Assembly: GCF_020178975.1 (NCBI RefSeq)
Contig: NZ_JAHXBU010000094.1
Location: 186,001-250,000 of the forward strand
DNA: 64,000 nt
Reading direction: 5' to 3'
Source: Cesiribacter sp. SM1
GTDB taxonomy: Bacteria > Bacteroidota > Bacteroidia > Cytophagales > Cyclobacteriaceae
The notes under the pieces are model-generated. The model did not search any database. It saw only the letters and a program-made list of their open reading frames with translations, and had not been told where the DNA came from. Shown piece after piece: positions 46,611-56,073 of this stretch; position 1 is the stretch's first letter; the number at the start of each line of letters is the position of its first letter. A program made the translations under genes and the position numbers.

Positions 46611-49121
46611 TTAATTTCCATCGCCACCCTGGCTGCCACCACTTTTCATATCATCATTAGAGATTTTGGACCTACGGTTGCGCTGGCTGAACTTCATGTC
46701 GCCAAAGCTGTAACGGAAGCTTAACCGTATGTCGCGCTGCTGAAAGCGCCAGGCAGAGGTTTGGTAGAAGTCGTCGCCGCTTATTTCGGACTCAAACTCC
46801 ATATAATCCCTGAACGGGTTAGCAACTGAAAGACCAACAGAGCCTTTTTCCTTCAGGATGTCTTTAGAAATACCAAAGTTCATGAATATGTACTGCGGAC
46901 TGCGCCCCTGGAACGTTGGCTGTGCGCTACGGTAATAGAAAAAGGTATTTGCTTTCCAGCCCTTGTCAAACTTAAAGTTAAAACCAGTGTTGCTATTGAA
47001 GCCTACACCACGCCTGCTCCTGTCTAGTGCAGCACTGGATACATTGTAGGTACTTAAATTTGCGTTCAAAAACAGGCTGGCCCATTTAGTGAGTTTTATG
47101 TTTGTAAAGGCGTTTGCACCAAAGGACTGGTTGCTGCCAACATTGAGGTAGGTACTTAAGGTAACGGTGTCTCCCTCAAACTGCTCCAGTGTGCTGTACG
47201 ATTCTATCATGTCTTGTGTATTGCGGTAAAAAACAGAAAGGTTTACCACATTTTCCTTGATCATGGTGTTAAATGAGAGCTCCAGCTGATCGGTGATTTC
47301 AGGATCAAGCTTTGGATTGCCCCGGGAAATAAAAAGGGTGGAAGACTGGCGCAGGTATGGGTTGAGGTAGTACAAACTAGGCCGCTGTATGCGGCGTGTG
47401 TAGGATCCCTTCAGGCTGGTCATCTGGCTGATGTTATAGCTGGCAATGGCACTGGGCAAAAAGCTGCTGTACTCATTGCTGGCGTTGAGGGGATTATCTC
47501 TAAACTCGAAACCAATACGGGTATACTCATAGCGCAGCCCGGTAACCAGCCCCCACTTCTCACTTAGCTTGGAGTTAAGGGAAGAGTAGGCACTGACCAC
47601 ATCCTGGTCGTACCTGAACCTGTCCGACTGCCGGGGGTCAATTTCCTGATCCTGCCCTATACCAGGGCCAACAAATGCAGTAAATTCGCTGGTGAGGCGC
47701 CGCAGCATGGCCTTACCCCCGGTTTCCAGCTTTCCCCACTTCCCAAAAGGTTCAGTATAATCCAGCTGGTAGGTATACTCCATGTTATCGCCATCGTTGG
47801 TATTGTTGTTGGCAAGCGAGCGATCTCCCTCTTCCGTAAAGCGGTTCAGGGTATTGGAAAGGTTTCCCGACATCTGGAATGCCAGGGCAATCTCCCGCTC
47901 ACTGCCTTCAAAAGTACGCCGGTAATCGCTTGTCCAGTCGAAGGAGCGGTTACTCATTTCCATCAGGCTGTTGCGAATAATTTCCTCAAAAGGCTCTGCA
48001 CTGCCAGCGCTATACCGCTGGCTAAGGGTCTGAGAAATATTATCATTGGAATATCCGTGCATGCTCACAGAAGTATTCAGGCTGTTGTAGGCATTAAAGT
48101 CATAGAAGGCACCTATCCTGCCCGACAAAAAATTGAAGGAGCTCCGGCCTTCTCCGTCCTGGAGCAGGCGCTGCGGATTATCTCCGTAGGTTTCGCGGTA
48201 CAGGTTATTTCCACTTCTTCGCTCAAATCCGTAATTGCCAAACATACTGCCATTAAGTCCAAAGCGGCCCCTGCCCAGGTTAAGGCTACCGCCTCCGCCC
48301 ACTGCCCGAATACCTGCGTTCAGGTTTACATCTCCCTTAAAGCCTTCCATGCCCTTGCGCTTGGTAATGATGTTTACAATGCCGCTGGAGCCCTCTCCAT
48401 CGTATTTGGCTGTGGGAACAGTAATCACCTCTACTTTTTTGATCTCATCAGCCGGGATACTGCGGAGTGCCTCGGCAACATTGCCACTAAAAAGGGAGGA
48501 TGGCTTACCGTTAATCAGCAGGCGCACGCCGCTATTGCCCCGCAGTGAAATATTGCCATCCATGTCTACCGACATCATAGGTGTTTTACGCAGCACATCC
48601 GTGGCATCTCCTCCGGAAAGTGAGGGATCATTTTCTACATTGAAGACAACCTTATCTACATGGTTTTCAATCAGCTCCTGCTGGCCTGTTACTGTTACGC
48701 CATCCAGCACCTTGTCAGAAACGCTCAGTTTTATAGCGCCCAGATCATGATCGGGTTTTGCACCGCTTGTACTGATCTCAAAGCTTTTTTTTTCGTACCC
48801 CAGAAAAGAGATTTCAAGCTTGTAATCACCAGGGCTAACATCCTTGAGCTTAAAGCTGCCATCCTCTTCGGTAAGAGCGCCATTTACCTGCTTCCAGGGA
48901 TTGAAAACAGCTGTATCTGCAGCAGGTGCCTGCTGCTTGGGCGGGCTTTGGGCCATCAAAAGAATAACAGTGGCATAGGGAATAGGCGCGCCTGTTTGCG
49001 TATCCAGCAGGCGTCCGCTTATGGCACCTTTCACTGTAGCAGCACCCCTTCCCGGGAACTGCGCATGTGCGGTATAGGTACAGACAATGAGACCTAACAG
49101 AAGGACGAAAAAATGCTTCAT
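46611..49121 (-). CDS. TonB-dependent receptor, OMP_b-brl_3 type
   Basis: 836 residues. Signal peptide about 1-20. Carboxypeptidase-like domain (ISGRLLDTQTGAPIPYATV; EEDGSFKLKDVSPGDYKLEISFLGY), then the plug with the marks of this subfamily: NPSLSGGDATDVLR-like DPSLSGGDATDVL, LLINGKPSSLFSG and VPTAKYDGEGSSGIVNIITK. The barrel follows, and the C-terminus is a charged tail (NRRSKISNDDMKSGG), unusual because most TonB receptors end with an aromatic strand; the strand RLSFRYSFGDMKF lies just before it. No SusD partner. Ligand unknown; such receptors include siderophore and peptide types. Monocistronic. Confidence 0.92.
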   Translation of the reverse strand: MKHFFVLLLGLIVCTYTAHAQFPGRGAATVKGAISGRLLDTQTGAPIPYATVILLMAQSPPKQQAPAADTAVFNPWKQVNGALTEEDGSFKLKDVSPGDYKLEISFLGYEKKSFEISTSGAKPDHDLGAIKLSVSDKVLDGVTVTGQQELIENHVDKVVFNVENDPSLSGGDATDVLRKTPMMSVDMDGNISLRGNSGVRLLINGKPSSLFSGNVAEALRSIPADEIKKVEVITVPTAKYDGEGSSGIVNIITKRKGMEGFKGDVNLNAGIRAVGGGGSLNLGRGRFGLNGSMFGNYGFERRSGNNLYRETYGDNPQRLLQDGEGRSSFNFLSGRIGAFYDFNAYNSLNTSVSMHGYSNDNISQTLSQRYSAGSAEPFEEIIRNSLMEMSNRSFDWTSDYRRTFEGSEREIALAFQMSGNLSNTLNRFTEEGDRSLANNNTNDGDNMEYTYQLDYTEPFGKWGKLETGGKAMLRRLTSEFTAFVGPGIGQDQEIDPRQSDRFRYDQDVVSAYSSLNSKLSEKWGLVTGLRYEYTRIGFEFRDNPLNASNEYSSFLPSAIASYNISQMTSLKGSYTRRIQRPSLYYLNPYLRQSSTLFISRGNPKLDPEITDQLELSFNTMIKENVVNLSVFYRNTQDMIESYSTLEQFEGDTVTLSTYLNVGSNQSFGANAFTNIKLTKWASLFLNANLSTYNVSSAALDRSRRGVGFNSNTGFNFKFDKGWKANTFFYYRSAQPTFQGRSPQYIFMNFGISKDILKEKGSVGLSVANPFRDYMEFESEISGDDFYQTSAWRFQQRDIRLSFRYSFGDMKFSQRNRRSKISNDDMKSGGSQGGDGN

Positions 49122-49991
49122 GCGCTGCGGGGCTTTGGTAACGATTGCTAAGGTAAAAAAGCTTTTTGTCTAAGACCTTAAGATAAGGTTAATTATTGTT
49201 AAATATTTAACAAATTGCAGCTGCACCGCTGTTATTTTACAAAAATCTGGCAACCAGCTCTTTGATAAAGCCCATACACCCCTGTTGGTTATGCTTGCCA
49301 GGCCCTGTAATTCTTTTCGGACACTTCATGGAGACCGGAGTCGACAAGGCCTGCGCCTGCTTGCTGCGGTTGTAGCAGCCGTACAGCTTTCCGGGGATAT
49401 GGCATCCAGAACTTTGGTGTGCGGCACAGTGGGTTCTGCACAGCAGGAGGCGGAGTTGATGGAGGCGACCTGCTGGACCAGGACCTCCGCCAGGCACTCG
49501 TGGATCTGGCGCCGGATAGCAGAAAGATAGTGGCCGGCAAGTTTCACTGCCAGGCACCTCCCTGTCAAAAGTCAGCCTTTCTTCCGGCCTTTTTTTCAGA
49601 ACACGTTATATACAGAACGTTAGTTACTAGTATATAAACCGTTAGCTTAGTCAACATTATTTCCAAAAAAAATTTGAGCACTGATTTAGTTTCAACCTAC
49701 CACCAGCCTTTCGGCTATAATAACATAGAGTATATGCGCTAGAAGCAACTCCAGGGCTGTTTTATGTAATGTAAGCTTAAAATACAAGACCAATCTTCAC
49801 CGCAAAAGGCAGTGAGACAGGTGTTTCTTTTACAGCAAATGGCTTTTTTTTAACTTTTTTTCCTAAATAAGTGCAAATTATTAATGCTCGTTGCTATATT
49901 GCATTGAATTTACTTCCTCCGCAGAAGCTAAAATCATCATGTAATGTTATTCCTGAAATTGCATTTTTGTACTTTACTAATCATATAAAGT
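49122..49991. other. 870-bp intergenic region before the polysaccharide locus
   Basis: Three parts are visible. 49122-49240 is AT-rich leader for the receptor gene. 49280-49570 is strikingly GC-rich (41 of 60 in 49441-49500) and open in several frames on both strands, but none matches a family I know, so I do not call a gene; it could be a decayed one. 49580-49991 is AT-rich, with an imperfect GAACGTTAG/CCGTTAGC region, a lone CCAGGGCTGTTTT half of the hairpin family, and the presumed promoter of the polysaccharide genes. Confidence 0.5.
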
Positions 49992-51410
49992 ATGCTCTCT
50001 CCTGATTATCAGAGGTCAAGAAAGTACCAGTATACCACATTGATTCCAATGGCATTATCGGTCATTGATTTTGGGATCATCCTTTTTCTGCTTAACCAGA
50101 TAAAAGTCTATTGGCCGAACCTAGGTATAGATGCCCAGGACTATTTGCTGGTGAGTGTAAACCTGGCGCTATGCTGGACCCTGGCTAGCTTAATGACCGG
50201 GACTTACCAGGTAGAAAACATTGACAGGATTAAAAAGATCATTATCCGATCCCTCCTGTCTGGCATTATTTACCTTGCTCTTGTGCTGCTTTCGATGGGG
50301 TTGCGTCACGAAAGCACGCTTCCGCTTGGAACACTGCTATCGCTTTCCCTGGCTTCGGTAGTCACCATTGTAATAGCGCGCATGTTTATGCACCGCATTT
50401 ACAAGGTACTCCGCCATATGTCGCCACACCGTAAAAATGTGATCATCATTGGCAACACCCCGAGAGGCAAAGAACTTAGCCGATACTTCCTTACCACTAC
50501 ATCACTGCCTGTTCAGTATCTTGGCTTTTTTGATAATCATATTCCCACCCGCCTGGAAGACGTACCTTTCCACCTGGGTAGCCTGGAAGGTGTTAAACAA
50601 TACTGCCTGGAAAACAATGTTAACGAGATTTACTATGCCTTAGACCAGCAGCAGCAATTCTTTGCTGATCTGATGCAGTTTGCCGATGAACATTTTATAT
50701 TCCTGGGCATCGTACCTCATTTAGATGGCATAGATTTTAGCAGACGTGTGGACACATTGCTTTTCAATGACAGCCGAATCCCTATTATCGCTTCAAGAAG
50801 AGTGCCTTTACAACTTTTTGAGAATCATCAGATCAAAAGAGCTTTCGATGTAATATTCTCTGCTATTGTACTGCTCTTCCTCTCTTTTACTGTTTTTCCT
50901 GTTATTGCACTGGCCATTAAGCTTAGTTCCCCGGGGCCTGTACTCTTTAAACAGTTACGCCCTGGCAAAAACAATAAACTGTTCTGGTGCTACAAATTCC
51001 GCACCATGAAGGTAGACAGCGATCAACAAAAGCAGGCTACAAAAAATGACAGCCGCATTACCAGGGTAGGCGCTTTTCTACGAAAGACCAGCCTTGATGA
51101 GCTACCGCAGTTTTACAATGTGCTGATAGGCGATATGTCTGTTGTAGGGCCACGACCTAACCTGCTCGTTCACTTACAGGAATATCCGAAAGAAATAAAA
51201 GAATATACCCAGAGACATTGGGTAACACCTGGCATAACAGGATTTGCCCAGGTTAGTGGGCTCCGGGGCGAAACAAAGGAAACTATTTTAATGAAGAAAC
51301 GGGTAGAGCATGATTTGCAATACATCGAGAACTGGAGCCTGGAGCTAGACATGAAAATAATTGGTAAGACAGTGGTAAATATGGTGAAGGGAGAAGATAA
51401 AGCCTATTAA
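49992..51410 (+). CDS. Exopolysaccharide polyprenyl glycosylphosphotransferase (WcaJ-like)
   Basis: Starts repeat-unit synthesis by moving a sugar-1-phosphate, often glucose or galactose, from UDP-sugar to undecaprenyl phosphate. 472 residues. Four to five membrane segments at the N-terminus (about 15-125), a CoA-binding-like Rossmann domain (IIIGNTPRGKELSRYF near 155), one more membrane helix (about 285-310) and the catalytic C-terminal domain with KRAFDVIFS, SPGPVLFKQLRPGKNNKLF, YKFRTMKVD, TSLDELPQFYNVLIGDMSVVG-type motif and PGITGFAQVSGLRGE. First gene of the locus, normal length, intact. Confidence 0.93.
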   Translation: MLSPDYQRSRKYQYTTLIPMALSVIDFGIILFLLNQIKVYWPNLGIDAQDYLLVSVNLALCWTLASLMTGTYQVENIDRIKKIIIRSLLSGIIYLALVLLSMGLRHESTLPLGTLLSLSLASVVTIVIARMFMHRIYKVLRHMSPHRKNVIIIGNTPRGKELSRYFLTTTSLPVQYLGFFDNHIPTRLEDVPFHLGSLEGVKQYCLENNVNEIYYALDQQQQFFADLMQFADEHFIFLGIVPHLDGIDFSRRVDTLLFNDSRIPIIASRRVPLQLFENHQIKRAFDVIFSAIVLLFLSFTVFPVIALAIKLSSPGPVLFKQLRPGKNNKLFWCYKFRTMKVDSDQQKQATKNDSRITRVGAFLRKTSLDELPQFYNVLIGDMSVVGPRPNLLVHLQEYPKEIKEYTQRHWVTPGITGFAQVSGLRGETKETILMKKRVEHDLQYIENWSLELDMKIIGKTVVNMVKGEDKAY

Positions 51411-51440
51411 GCCCTTTCTACACCTAAAACACCTATACGC

Positions 51441-52193
51441 ATGCTCCCAAAAGTTAAACTTTTCAATACCTGGGTTACTGCCGCCAGCTACCGGCAGTAC
51501 CTCCATGATATAATCCAGTTAGCGGATGCAAGAAAGTCATCTTATGTATGCTTTGCGAATGTACATATGCTAATGGATGCCTACCAGATACCCAGCTTCA
51601 ACCAGGTAGTGAACGAGGCAGATATAGTAACGCCGGATGGCCGGCCTCTTTCTGTTTTGATGAACCTACACTACAAAAACAAGCAGGAACGCGCCTGTGG
51701 AATGGACTTATTTCCGGATATTTTAAGAGAGGCCGAAAAAAGAGCTCTGTCGGTTTTTTTCTATGGCTCAACAAATGAGGTACTGGAAACCATCACCCAA
51801 AAAGCCCGGGAGGAACTTCCTGCATTAACAATTGCTGGAGCTTACTCTCCTCCTTTTCGCCCATTAACTCCCGAAGAAGATAAAGAGGTAGTAGACATGA
51901 TCAATGCCTCCGGGGCCAATCTTGTTTTTGTATCGCTGGGCTGCCCCAAGCAGGAAAAGTGGATGCATGAACACAAGGGAAAAATTCAAGCCTGCATGCT
52001 GGGATTGGGGCAGGCTTTCCTCACCTATGCAGGACTGGAAAAAAGGCTGCCAAAATGGGCAAGAGATCTGTCGCTGGAATGGGCTTACAGGTTGTATTTA
52101 GAGCCCAAGAGGCTGTGGAAGCGGTATTTGGTGGGCAACAGCAGGTTTTTATGGCTGGCGGGAAAAAGTCTTTTGTTTCAACAGGATAATTAA
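51441..52193 (+). CDS. WecB/TagA/CpsF-family glycosyltransferase
   Basis: 250 residues, family GT26. Visible motifs: VCFANVHMLMDA near 36, DIVTPDGRPLSVLM near 63 (the conserved Asp that acts in catalysis is here), ACGMDLFP near 84, FFYGSTNE near 107 and the block SLGCPKQEKWM near 170 with the GLGQAFLTYAG stretch. No signal peptide; these enzymes are peripheral to the inner membrane. It adds the second sugar (often ManNAc(A)) to the lipid-linked first sugar made by the preceding enzyme. It starts 30 bp after the preceding gene, so likely the same operon. GC content is still close to the chromosomal core. Confidence 0.93.
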   Translation: MLPKVKLFNTWVTAASYRQYLHDIIQLADARKSSYVCFANVHMLMDAYQIPSFNQVVNEADIVTPDGRPLSVLMNLHYKNKQERACGMDLFPDILREAEKRALSVFFYGSTNEVLETITQKAREELPALTIAGAYSPPFRPLTPEEDKEVVDMINASGANLVFVSLGCPKQEKWMHEHKGKIQACMLGLGQAFLTYAGLEKRLPKWARDLSLEWAYRLYLEPKRLWKRYLVGNSRFLWLAGKSLLFQQDN

Positions 52194-52290
52194 GCCACTT
52201 CATTAGCATTAAGAAAAGGGGGCGAAGTGATGAATACTAATTATTTGCAATTCAATCGTTGCTCTTCTAGCAGGAGCGATTCGTAAACGT

Positions 52291-53241
52291 ATGAGCCAAT
52301 TTATTTCTGTAATAATTCCGGCCTATAATGCTGAGTTATACATAGCAAAAGCAATTGAGAGTGTTTTGGATCAAACTTATAAGCATTTCGAGCTTATAAT
52401 TGTTGATGACGGATCCACTGATAGAACAGCTGATATAGTACAAAACTATGCCGAAAGAGATGGAAGAGTGAAATACTTCTATCAGGAAAACACAGGAGTT
52501 GGAAAAGCCTCAAATAAATGCATTGAACTTGCCAAAGGTGATATTATAGCACGCATGGATGCAGATGATATCATGCTACCGAACAGGCTGGAAGAGCAGT
52601 ATCAATTTTTGTTAAAACATCCTGAGATAAGCGCTGTAAGCTGCCTGGCTTACTACATTAACAGTAAGGATAATATTACAGGAAGAACATACAGCGACAT
52701 CTTAACCATTGAAGACTGTAACAGATACCTGAAAGAAGATAAAATAATATTCTGCCTCAACCCTGGCACTATGTTCCTGAAGCAACCAGTACAGGCCGTA
52801 GGGGGGTACAACGAGGAGGTTAAGATTGCAGAAGACATAGATCTTTGGAACAGGCTGCTGGAGCATGGTTACTACACAGTGGTGATGCCCGAGATATTAA
52901 TGAAGTACAGAATACACAAAAGCTCAGCTACTTTTCTGATGCTGCCACTCATGCTCCAAAAAAAATGGATAATAGCCAACATAAGGAGGCGCAGAAAGCA
53001 CTTGCAGCCTCTTGCAATCAGTGAGTTTATTACCGAGCAGAAGCAAACCTCATATATTAAAACAACTGCTTTATACTGTAAAGAGTTTGGAGGTCACCTT
53101 TACAGACTGGCAGGTTATGCTTATGGAGAAAGAGACTATTTTCATTTTATTCTCTACCTGCTGGCTTCCATTTTTCTAAGACCTAAATATGTACTGTTTA
53201 AAGTACTGAATCAAAAATTCAGAACACTTAGGCTTCTTTAA
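52291..53241 (+). CDS. Glycosyltransferase family 2
   Basis: 316 residues. GT-A fold with the start VIIPAYNAELYIAKAIESVL, the UDP-binding IIVDDGSTD near 36-44 and the metal-binding DAD-type motif ARMDADDIM near 91. The acceptor half shows NPGTMFLKQPV and EDIDLWNRLLEHG (catalytic Asp/Glu region), followed by a C-terminal amphipathic tail. It adds one sugar to the growing repeat unit; which sugar is not predictable. From this gene on the DNA is noticeably more AT-rich than upstream. Confidence 0.92.
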   Translation: MSQFISVIIPAYNAELYIAKAIESVLDQTYKHFELIIVDDGSTDRTADIVQNYAERDGRVKYFYQENTGVGKASNKCIELAKGDIIARMDADDIMLPNRLEEQYQFLLKHPEISAVSCLAYYINSKDNITGRTYSDILTIEDCNRYLKEDKIIFCLNPGTMFLKQPVQAVGGYNEEVKIAEDIDLWNRLLEHGYYTVVMPEILMKYRIHKSSATFLMLPLMLQKKWIIANIRRRRKHLQPLAISEFITEQKQTSYIKTTALYCKEFGGHLYRLAGYAYGERDYFHFILYLLASIFLRPKYVLFKVLNQKFRTLRLL

Positions 53242-53387
53242 CTGAGCTATAAGGTATATTAAAAATTAAGAAAAGGAACTTCTATGCTGCCTTTATAAAA
53301 CCTATATCTTTTTCTACAGAAAGTTTTACTGACTGGAGAATTAGCAATTAAAACATAAGGTTATAAGGCACCATAATATTAGAGCTT

Positions 53388-54563
53388 ATGATAAATGTAG
53401 CATTTATCGGATTTCTTCAAAAAAAGGAAGTGGTAAATGGTGTAAATTTTGCTGCTCATAATCTTGCAACAGGGTTAAATCAGATAGGCGTAAAAGTATT
53501 TTTTTATGAAGTATCTGATAGTACTACCAATTTTACAGACGAAGGAATGGTATACCGACGGTTCAGGAAAGGCCTACTCCCACTGAAAATTACAGATGAA
53601 CTTTCTGACTTTCTGGAGGCAAATCCTGATCAGATTGACTTGTTCCATTTTCACAGCGTATTTATTCCATTTTTCATACCTATACAAAAAATATTGAGAA
53701 AAAAGGGATACCCTTACGTGATAACACCACATGGAGGCTATGAGAAAAGGATTCTGAAGAAGAACAGCATCCTTAAAAAATTATACATTCAGCTGTTCGA
53801 AAAGCATCTTCTCAGCAACGCCCGAAGTGTGATTTGTGTATCTGAAAATGAAATTGCCGACATAAGAAAAATATCCCAGAACGTGCCTACTAAGGTAATT
53901 TCCAACCCTGTACTTATTCCTGTTGAGGAAAATATACAGCCACAGCAAAAAAAAGGCGCACAGGTATTGGTGTACTTGGGCCGTTATGACATCTACCACA
54001 AAGGTTTGGATAAGCTAATCAGAATCTTTAAAAGAGTAGAAGATCATGATAATAATATTCAGCTGCACCTGTACGGACAAGGAAAGGATAAGTTAAAACT
54101 AGCTAAGCTGATAGAATCCTTAGAGCTGAAAAATGTAGAGTTGAAAGAACCTGTTTATGGCGATAAGAAAGTACAGGTACTAAAAGATGCTACCGCATAT
54201 GTGCAAATGTCAAACTGGGAAACCTTTGGCATCTCTGTTGTGGAGGCTATGCTTCTAAGCAAGCCAGTAATCATAAGCGAGGGTTGTTCATTGTCCAAAC
54301 TATTTGTGGAGTCTAAAGCAGGGCTGGTTGTAAATAATAACGATGCAGATAAAGCTGCAGATAGCATCATTAAGTATATATCCGGAACTCAAAATGTCTT
54401 AAAAGACGGTGAGGCATTAAAGAAACTGGCAAAGCAGAAGTTCTCCATATGCCAGATAGTTACCGAAACTTATAATCTATATCTTCAACTCCTTAAAAGA
54501 AACCACCACTACGGGAGTATGATAAATAACGTTCAATCATTAGAGTCAGCTGCCTTACCTTAG
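53388..54563 (+). CDS. Glycosyltransferase family 4 (GT-B)
   Basis: 391 residues. N-terminal acceptor domain with the family pattern HNLATGLNQIG near 30 and TPHGGYEKR near 115. The C-terminal donor domain has VLVYLGRYDIYHKGLDKLI (near 205), QLHLYGQGKDK, the E-x7-E type block WETFGISVVEAMLLSKPV near 285-300, and GLVVNNNDADKAAD. Catalyses one glycosidic linkage of the surface polysaccharide; donor and acceptor unknown. Very AT-rich (19 G+C among 53401-53460). 147 bp from the GT2 gene and 119 bp before the epimerase gene. Confidence 0.9.
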   Translation: MINVAFIGFLQKKEVVNGVNFAAHNLATGLNQIGVKVFFYEVSDSTTNFTDEGMVYRRFRKGLLPLKITDELSDFLEANPDQIDLFHFHSVFIPFFIPIQKILRKKGYPYVITPHGGYEKRILKKNSILKKLYIQLFEKHLLSNARSVICVSENEIADIRKISQNVPTKVISNPVLIPVEENIQPQQKKGAQVLVYLGRYDIYHKGLDKLIRIFKRVEDHDNNIQLHLYGQGKDKLKLAKLIESLELKNVELKEPVYGDKKVQVLKDATAYVQMSNWETFGISVVEAMLLSKPVIISEGCSLSKLFVESKAGLVVNNNDADKAADSIIKYISGTQNVLKDGEALKKLAKQKFSICQIVTETYNLYLQLLKRNHHYGSMINNVQSLESAALP

Positions 54564-54681
54564 AGCACTCAATTTTAAATGATAAACATTCCACAGAATT
54601 GCAAGAACGATGGTTCCTGTGTGGAATAATTTATAAATACATGCAGCCAGACAATTATTTTATACAAATAAACAATTAGAA

Positions 54682-55746
54682 ATGAGCTATCCTCTGATCA
54701 ACAAAAGCAGCCTTAGAATATTAGTAACAGGAGGGTCTGGTTTTATCGGCACTAATCTAATAGAGTACCTCCTCGATAACGGAATTACATTTTTGAATGT
54801 TGATTGGAACCCACCTTTGAATCCTAAGCATAGCGTTTTTTGGAAGGAGTGTGACATCATGGACATAGCTGCCTTACAAGAAATTTTTTCTGCTTTTCAG
54901 CCAACAGTAGTTATTCATCTGGCTGCAAGAACAGATACTGATATATATGAGCTGGACGGAAACTTAAATGAGTATATACAAAATACTGAAGGAACAAGAA
55001 ATGTACTGAGCTGTATCAGTAATACAGCTGGTGTAGAGCGCGCTATATTTACCTCCACCATGTTTGTCTGTAAAGCAGGCTATTTACCAAAACATGATCA
55101 GGATTATATGCCATTCACTCTGTATGGCGTAAGTAAAATGCTAAGCGAGCAGTACATCCGTGAAGCCAACTTAAGTTGTACCTGGACAATCATCCGACCA
55201 CAAACCATATGGGGGCCTTGGTCGCTCCGATATAGAGATGTTATGTTTAAAGTTATGCAGAGAGGCCTGTACTTCCATCCTTCCAAGCAAAATGTATTTA
55301 GGGCCTATGGCTATGTAAAGAACGTAGTGTGGCAAATTCAGCAAATAATGAATGCCCCACAGGAGAAGGTACACCAACAGGCTTTTTATGTTGGCGATAA
55401 AGAAATTAATCTGCTGGACTGGGTACAACTTATTTCACAGGAACTAACGGGGAAAAGAGCAAGAATATTACCTACTGCAGTTGTTAAGGGTATTGCCTTA
55501 ACAGGCGACTTATTGAAACATATCAACATTCCATTTCCGCTTTCTTCTACACGATTTAACAGTATGACACAGGATTACACTACACCAATAGATAGAACAT
55601 ATGAGATATTTGGTGTTCCTCCATATACTATGCAGCAGGGCGTAAAGGAAATAGTTGATTGGTACAAGATGGAGAGTAAAAATATAGCCCATCCCAAGAA
55701 AAAAACCATTGATATAGAAATTCCTGAAGAATTACATACAAGATAA
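54682..55746 (+). CDS. NAD-dependent epimerase/dehydratase (extended SDR)
   Basis: 354 residues. Nucleotide-binding TGGSGFIGTNLIEYLLDNG near 16-34, HLAARTDTD near 77, and the catalytic YGVSK (Tyr-x3-Lys) near 150. Ser/Thr of the triad is probably in the FTSTMF segment near 115. Residues 200-354 are the substrate-binding half. Such enzymes make or modify nucleotide sugars (4-epimerases, dehydratases, reductases). The exact product cannot be named. Its place in the locus points to the supply of a special sugar for the polysaccharide. Confidence 0.88.
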   Translation: MSYPLINKSSLRILVTGGSGFIGTNLIEYLLDNGITFLNVDWNPPLNPKHSVFWKECDIMDIAALQEIFSAFQPTVVIHLAARTDTDIYELDGNLNEYIQNTEGTRNVLSCISNTAGVERAIFTSTMFVCKAGYLPKHDQDYMPFTLYGVSKMLSEQYIREANLSCTWTIIRPQTIWGPWSLRYRDVMFKVMQRGLYFHPSKQNVFRAYGYVKNVVWQIQQIMNAPQEKVHQQAFYVGDKEINLLDWVQLISQELTGKRARILPTAVVKGIALTGDLLKHINIPFPLSSTRFNSMTQDYTTPIDRTYEIFGVPPYTMQQGVKEIVDWYKMESKNIAHPKKKTIDIEIPEELHTR

Positions 55747-56073
55747 ACTTACACTCCTGGACATTAAGCATTAAAGAATGACTTTAAAAGAACTTAACCA
55801 AAGCAGAAAATTAAAGAAGGAAACGTATACTGAAAATCTTTACCCCTCTTCATCGTAAGTTCTGCAAGTTCGGACTCTACTCTTTTACAGATACAGCAAA
55901 AGAGATACAAAACCAGTTAATATGTAGATGTTGTGATGAATTCTTCCAGCAAATTTCCAGCCCATGCAGAAGCTGGTTGAATAAAATACAACTGTATACT
56001 TCCAAATATGCAGCGTCACCTTTTGAAGTAAAAGCTGCCAGCAGCAACCACCCTCTAAACCACCATCGCGACC
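55747..56073. other. Intergenic stretch of 327 bp inside the polysaccharide locus
   Basis: Contains only very short open frames (for example 55778-55858, 26 codons), none supported. No terminator hairpin was seen, so read-through into the acyltransferase gene is possible. Confidence 0.5.

Noticed and set aside
49237-49637. Several overlapping open frames of 72-106 codons
   Set aside because: High G+C makes stops rare in all frames; none shows a domain, signal peptide or better start than the others.
55778-55858. 26-codon open frame in the polysaccharide locus
   Set aside because: Too short, with no conserved feature that I recognise; could be chance.
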